Source: Pseudofrankia saprophytica
Lineage (GTDB): Bacteria; Actinomycetota; Actinomycetes; Frankiales; Frankiaceae
Assembly (NCBI RefSeq): GCF_000235425.2
Contig: NZ_KI912267.1
Span: 1,648,353 to 1,712,352, forward strand
Length of the DNA: 64,000 bases
Reading direction: 5' to 3'
The translations under genes and the position numbers were made by a program. This document shows positions 60,839-64,000 of this stretch, one piece after another. Numbering within the stretch: position 1 is the first letter of the stretch; every line of letters starts with the position of its first letter. The notes beneath the pieces were generated by a model. The model was not told the DNA's origin. It made no database searches and saw only the letters and a program-made list of their open reading frames with translations.

Positions 60839-61516
60839 GTGGGGCAGATCGAGGATGCCGAGGTGCTGCAGGCCGACCTGCGTCGGCTCGTCCGGGCCGA
60901 CACGCGCGGCCCCGAGCTGGTCACGACGGTGGCAGGCTTCGACGTCGCCTATGACACCGGCTCCGATCTGCTCGCGGGCGCGGTTGTCGTCCTCGCCGCG
61001 CCCGACTGGGAGGCTGTCGCGTCGGCCACGGTGGTTGGGCGGGCCGCTTTCCCCTACGTCCCGGGTTTGCTGTCGTTCCGGGAGTTGCCACCACTGCTGG
61101 ACGCGTGGGAGACCGTTCTTCCCAGGCTCGCCGCGCCGCCCGATCTGCTGGTGTGCGACGGGCATGGCATCGCCCACCCTCGGCGGTTCGGGCTGGCCTG
61201 CCATCTCGGCGTCACGCTGAACCTGCCGACGGTCGGGGTGGCGAAGACGCCCTTCGTCGGCGAGCACTCGCCGCCCGGCGGACGTCGAGCCGACCGGACG
61301 GCGATCATGCTCGACGGCGAGCCGGTGGGAGCCGCGCTGCGAACCCGCGACGGCGTCCGCGAGGTGTACGTCTCGGTCGGGCACCGGACCAACCTTGACT
61401 CCGCCTGTCGGTGGGTGCTGGAGCTGTGCCCCAGCTACCGCCTACCGGAGACGACCCGGGCGGCCGACAGGCTCAGCCGCGATGCACTCGCCGACGCTTT
61501 GGCTGCGTCTCACTGA
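60839..61516 (+). CDS. nfi: Endonuclease V
   Basis: This is a 225-residue protein. The GTG at 60839 has AGGGGG six bases upstream; a GTG at 60776 would add 21 Gly-rich residues. Catalytic residues are complete: Asp in GFDVAYD, Glu in LSFRELP, Asp in LVCDGHGIAHPRRFGLACHLG. TVGVAKTPFVG and YVSVGHRTNLDSA complete the fold. It nicks DNA next to deaminated bases such as hypoxanthine. It is preceded by a partial copy of itself and followed directly by a repeat-filled IS-like remnant. Confidence 0.92.
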   Translation: MGQIEDAEVLQADLRRLVRADTRGPELVTTVAGFDVAYDTGSDLLAGAVVVLAAPDWEAVASATVVGRAAFPYVPGLLSFRELPPLLDAWETVLPRLAAPPDLLVCDGHGIAHPRRFGLACHLGVTLNLPTVGVAKTPFVGEHSPPGGRRADRTAIMLDGEPVGAALRTRDGVREVYVSVGHRTNLDSACRWVLELCPSYRLPETTRAADRLSRDALADALAASH

Positions 61517-61546
61517 CAGGGCGCGGCGGGCTCGGTGGATACCCGA
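61514..61546. repeat. 33-bp direct repeat, left copy
   Basis: This starts at the nfi stop codon (TGACAGGGCGCGGCGGGCTC…) and matches 62854-62886 at 29 of 33 positions. It flanks the IS-like remnant on the outside. Confidence 0.8.
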
Positions 61547-61621
61547 CCTGACTTGGCTCGAGTTGGTGCGGTCCTCGCCGGAAGCGATGGCTCTTGTCGA
61601 GGTCGTCGCGGAGGTGGTCGG

Positions 61622-61776
61622 GTGAGGGTCTCGGTGGCGGTGAGGGTGTGGTCGCCTGCCTGGATCTGGGTGGAGCGGTAGCGGCGCGTGGTGCGGACGA
61701 GCCGGCGGTCGACCAGTTGGTGGCCTGTTCGATAAGGCGGGAGACCGCGAGAGCCGCGAAGGCGACTGTCAGGTGG
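61622..61776 (-). pseudogene. Transposase C-terminal fragment, frameshifted
   Basis: Minus-strand translation gives GHLTVAFAALAVSRLIEQATNW from 61776 down. Then, after a shift of frame near 61705, VRTTRRYRSTQIQAGDHTLT. Together these match the usual C-terminal end of IS4/IS1634-like DDE transposases common in actinobacteria. The 5' part is missing; the tandem array takes its place. Confidence 0.6.
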
Positions 61777-62580
61777 CCACACCGCCCCGCGGAACGCGGA
61801 GATCCACACCGCCCCGCGGAACGCGGAGATCCACACCGTCCCGCGGAACGCGGAGATCCACACCGTCCCGCGGAACGCGGAGATCCACACCGTCCCGCGG
61901 AACGCGGAGATCCACACCGTCCCGCGGAACGCGGAGATCCACACCGTCCCGCGGAACGCGGAGATCCACACCGTCCCGCGGAACGCGGAGATCCACACCG
62001 TCCCGCGGAACGCGGAGATCCACACCGTCCCGCGGAACGCGGAGATCCACACCGTCCCGCGGAACGCGGAGATCCACACCGTCCCGCGGAACGCGGAGAT
62101 CCACACCGTCCCGCGGAACGCGGAGATCCACACCGTCCCGCGGAACGCGGAGATCCACACCGTCCCGCGGAACGCGGAGATCCACACCGTCCCGCGGAAC
62201 GCGGAGATCCACACCGTCCCGCGGAACGCGGAGATCCACACCGTCCCGCGGAACGCGGAGATCCACACCGTCCCGCGGAACGCGGAGATCCACACCGTCC
62301 CGCGGAACGCGGAGATCCACACCGTCCCGCGGAACGCGGAGATCCACACCGTCCCGCGGAACGCGGAGATCCACACCGTCCCGCGGAACGCGGAGATCCA
62401 CACCGTCCCGCGGAACGCGGAGATCCACACCGTCCCGCGGAACGCGGAGATCCACACCGTCCCGCGGAACGCGGAGATCCACACCGTCCCGCGGAACGCG
62501 GAGATCCACACCGTCCCGCGGAACGCGGAGATCCACACCGTCCCGCGGAACGCGGAGATCCACACCGTCCCGCGGAACGC
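61777..62580. repeat. 27-bp minisatellite, 29.8 copies
   Basis: 29 full units plus 21 bases of a thirtieth. Each unit starts CCACACCGTC and contains CCGCGGAACGCGG, a 5-bp stem with GAA loop. Units 1 and 2 have CGCC for CGTC; the others look identical. The unit is a multiple of three without stops, so four or more frames on both strands stay open (PHRPAERGD, ISAFRGTVW and others). That is a by-product of the repeat and not evidence of a gene. Confidence 0.95.
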
Positions 62581-62853
62581 CGTCGGGCGCTGGGCGCCCT
62601 CGGCCGGTGATGGGGCGGTGTGTGTCAGGGTCGGGGATGTGGGATCGGGACGGGTGGGTGACAGTTGCGTTGCGGGGCGGTGCGCCCCGGGGACCTGTGA
62701 GCCAGGCCGGTCAGCAGGCCGTCCGCACATACGGAGACACCCGGCCGACCTGGAACCGGCATGTCAGTGCGGACTTTTCGCCGTCTCGCGCGACAGCACA
62801 CCAGGTCACAGACCTATGATCTCGCCCAGGTGATCAACGTGAGCCAAGTCAGG

Positions 62854-62886
62854 TGACAGAGTGCGGCGTGCTCGGTGGATACGCGA
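62854..62886. repeat. 33-bp direct repeat, right copy
   Basis: This matches 61514-61546 with four mismatches. It lies between the right inverted end of the remnant and the thiC stop codon. Confidence 0.8.
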
Positions 62887-62892
62887 TGCGCG

Positions 62893-64000
<1,108 letters not shown>

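Larger units (their letters stand above)
61547..62853. mobile_element. IS-like remnant with 13-bp terminal inverted repeats
   Basis: CCTGACTTGGCTC (61547-61559) and its exact complement GAGCCAAGTCAGG (62841-62853) bound 1307 bases. Inside are a frameshifted transposase fragment next to the left end and the 27-bp tandem array. No intact transposase is present. The right inner part (62581-62840) shows no gene. IS family unassigned; CC-ended termini and the transposase fragment suggest an IS4-superfamily element. Confidence 0.65.

Noticed and set aside
61777-62580. CRISPR array
   Set aside because: The units are directly contiguous, with no unique spacers, and no cas genes are nearby.
61510-62819. 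Long open frames on both strands through the 27-bp array (repeat proteins of PHRPAERGD, TPSRGTRRS, VDLRVPRDG or ISAFRGTVW units)
   Set aside because: A stop-free unit whose length is a multiple of three opens several frames at once. No ribosome site or conserved flanking domain supports any of them.
61600-62853. Functional insertion sequence
   Set aside because: Only a frameshifted C-terminal scrap of the transposase is left, so it cannot move by itself.

Overview
The window is very GC-rich, uses GTG starts freely, has short overlapping start/stop junctions (GTGA, ATGA) and carries typical actinobacterial families: PucR, PadR and MarR regulators, a membrane Ser/Thr kinase, L,D-transpeptidases, acyl-CoA dehydrogenase pairs and a glpD-lpdA neighbourhood. 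It looks like a chromosomal segment of a soil or plant-associated actinomycete. Frankiaceae is my best guess, from gene style only. No rRNA, tRNA or CRISPR array was found.

Left part (1-20 kb). A methyltransferase/dehydrogenase pair, a secreted protein, an L,D-transpeptidase, a VOC/SnoaL pair and a PucR regulator precede a catabolic block. A LysR regulator faces an eight-gene run (11603-19542): 2-aminomuconic semialdehyde dehydrogenase, 2-oxo-3-hexenedioate decarboxylase, 2-aminomuconate deaminase, 3-hydroxyanthranilate dioxygenase, ACMS decarboxylase, kynureninase, kynurenine monooxygenase and tryptophan dioxygenase. Together they would take L-tryptophan to 2-oxopent-4-enoate. Only the formamidase step is missing from the run; an HGGFW alpha/beta hydrolase at 23251-24039 is a candidate for it.

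Middle (20-51 kb). These genes include a LysE exporter, a patatin, an acidic hypothetical protein, a PadR-controlled ABC exporter, a complete branched-chain amino acid type ABC importer (livFGHM plus binding protein), a TM2 protein, a MarR-linked pair of acyl-CoA dehydrogenases, glpD-lpdA, a Nudix hydrolase, a DMT exporter, a 6-phosphogluconate dehydrogenase divergent from dhaK-dhaL, a Ser/Thr kinase and a second L,D-transpeptidase. The gaps hold many strong palindromes and short tandem repeats, including a 42-bp perfect palindrome and an 87-bp palindromic element present twice.

Right part (52-64 kb) is the accessory region and the most interesting. A membrane protein with TraG/VirD4-like features but a degenerate P-loop is followed by a HerA-type ATPase, a disordered repeat-bearing protein with a nuclease-like polymorphic-toxin C-terminus, and a small putative immunity gene. 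I read these as a two-ATPase toxin-delivery operon. Downstream lie a YwqK-like immunity gene without a normal start codon, a truncated endonuclease V copy coupled to a VOC gene, and an intact endonuclease V gene. Next is an IS-like remnant (13-bp inverted ends, 33-bp imperfect flanking direct repeats) that contains a transposase fragment and about 30 nearly identical 27-bp tandem repeats. The window ends inside thiC.
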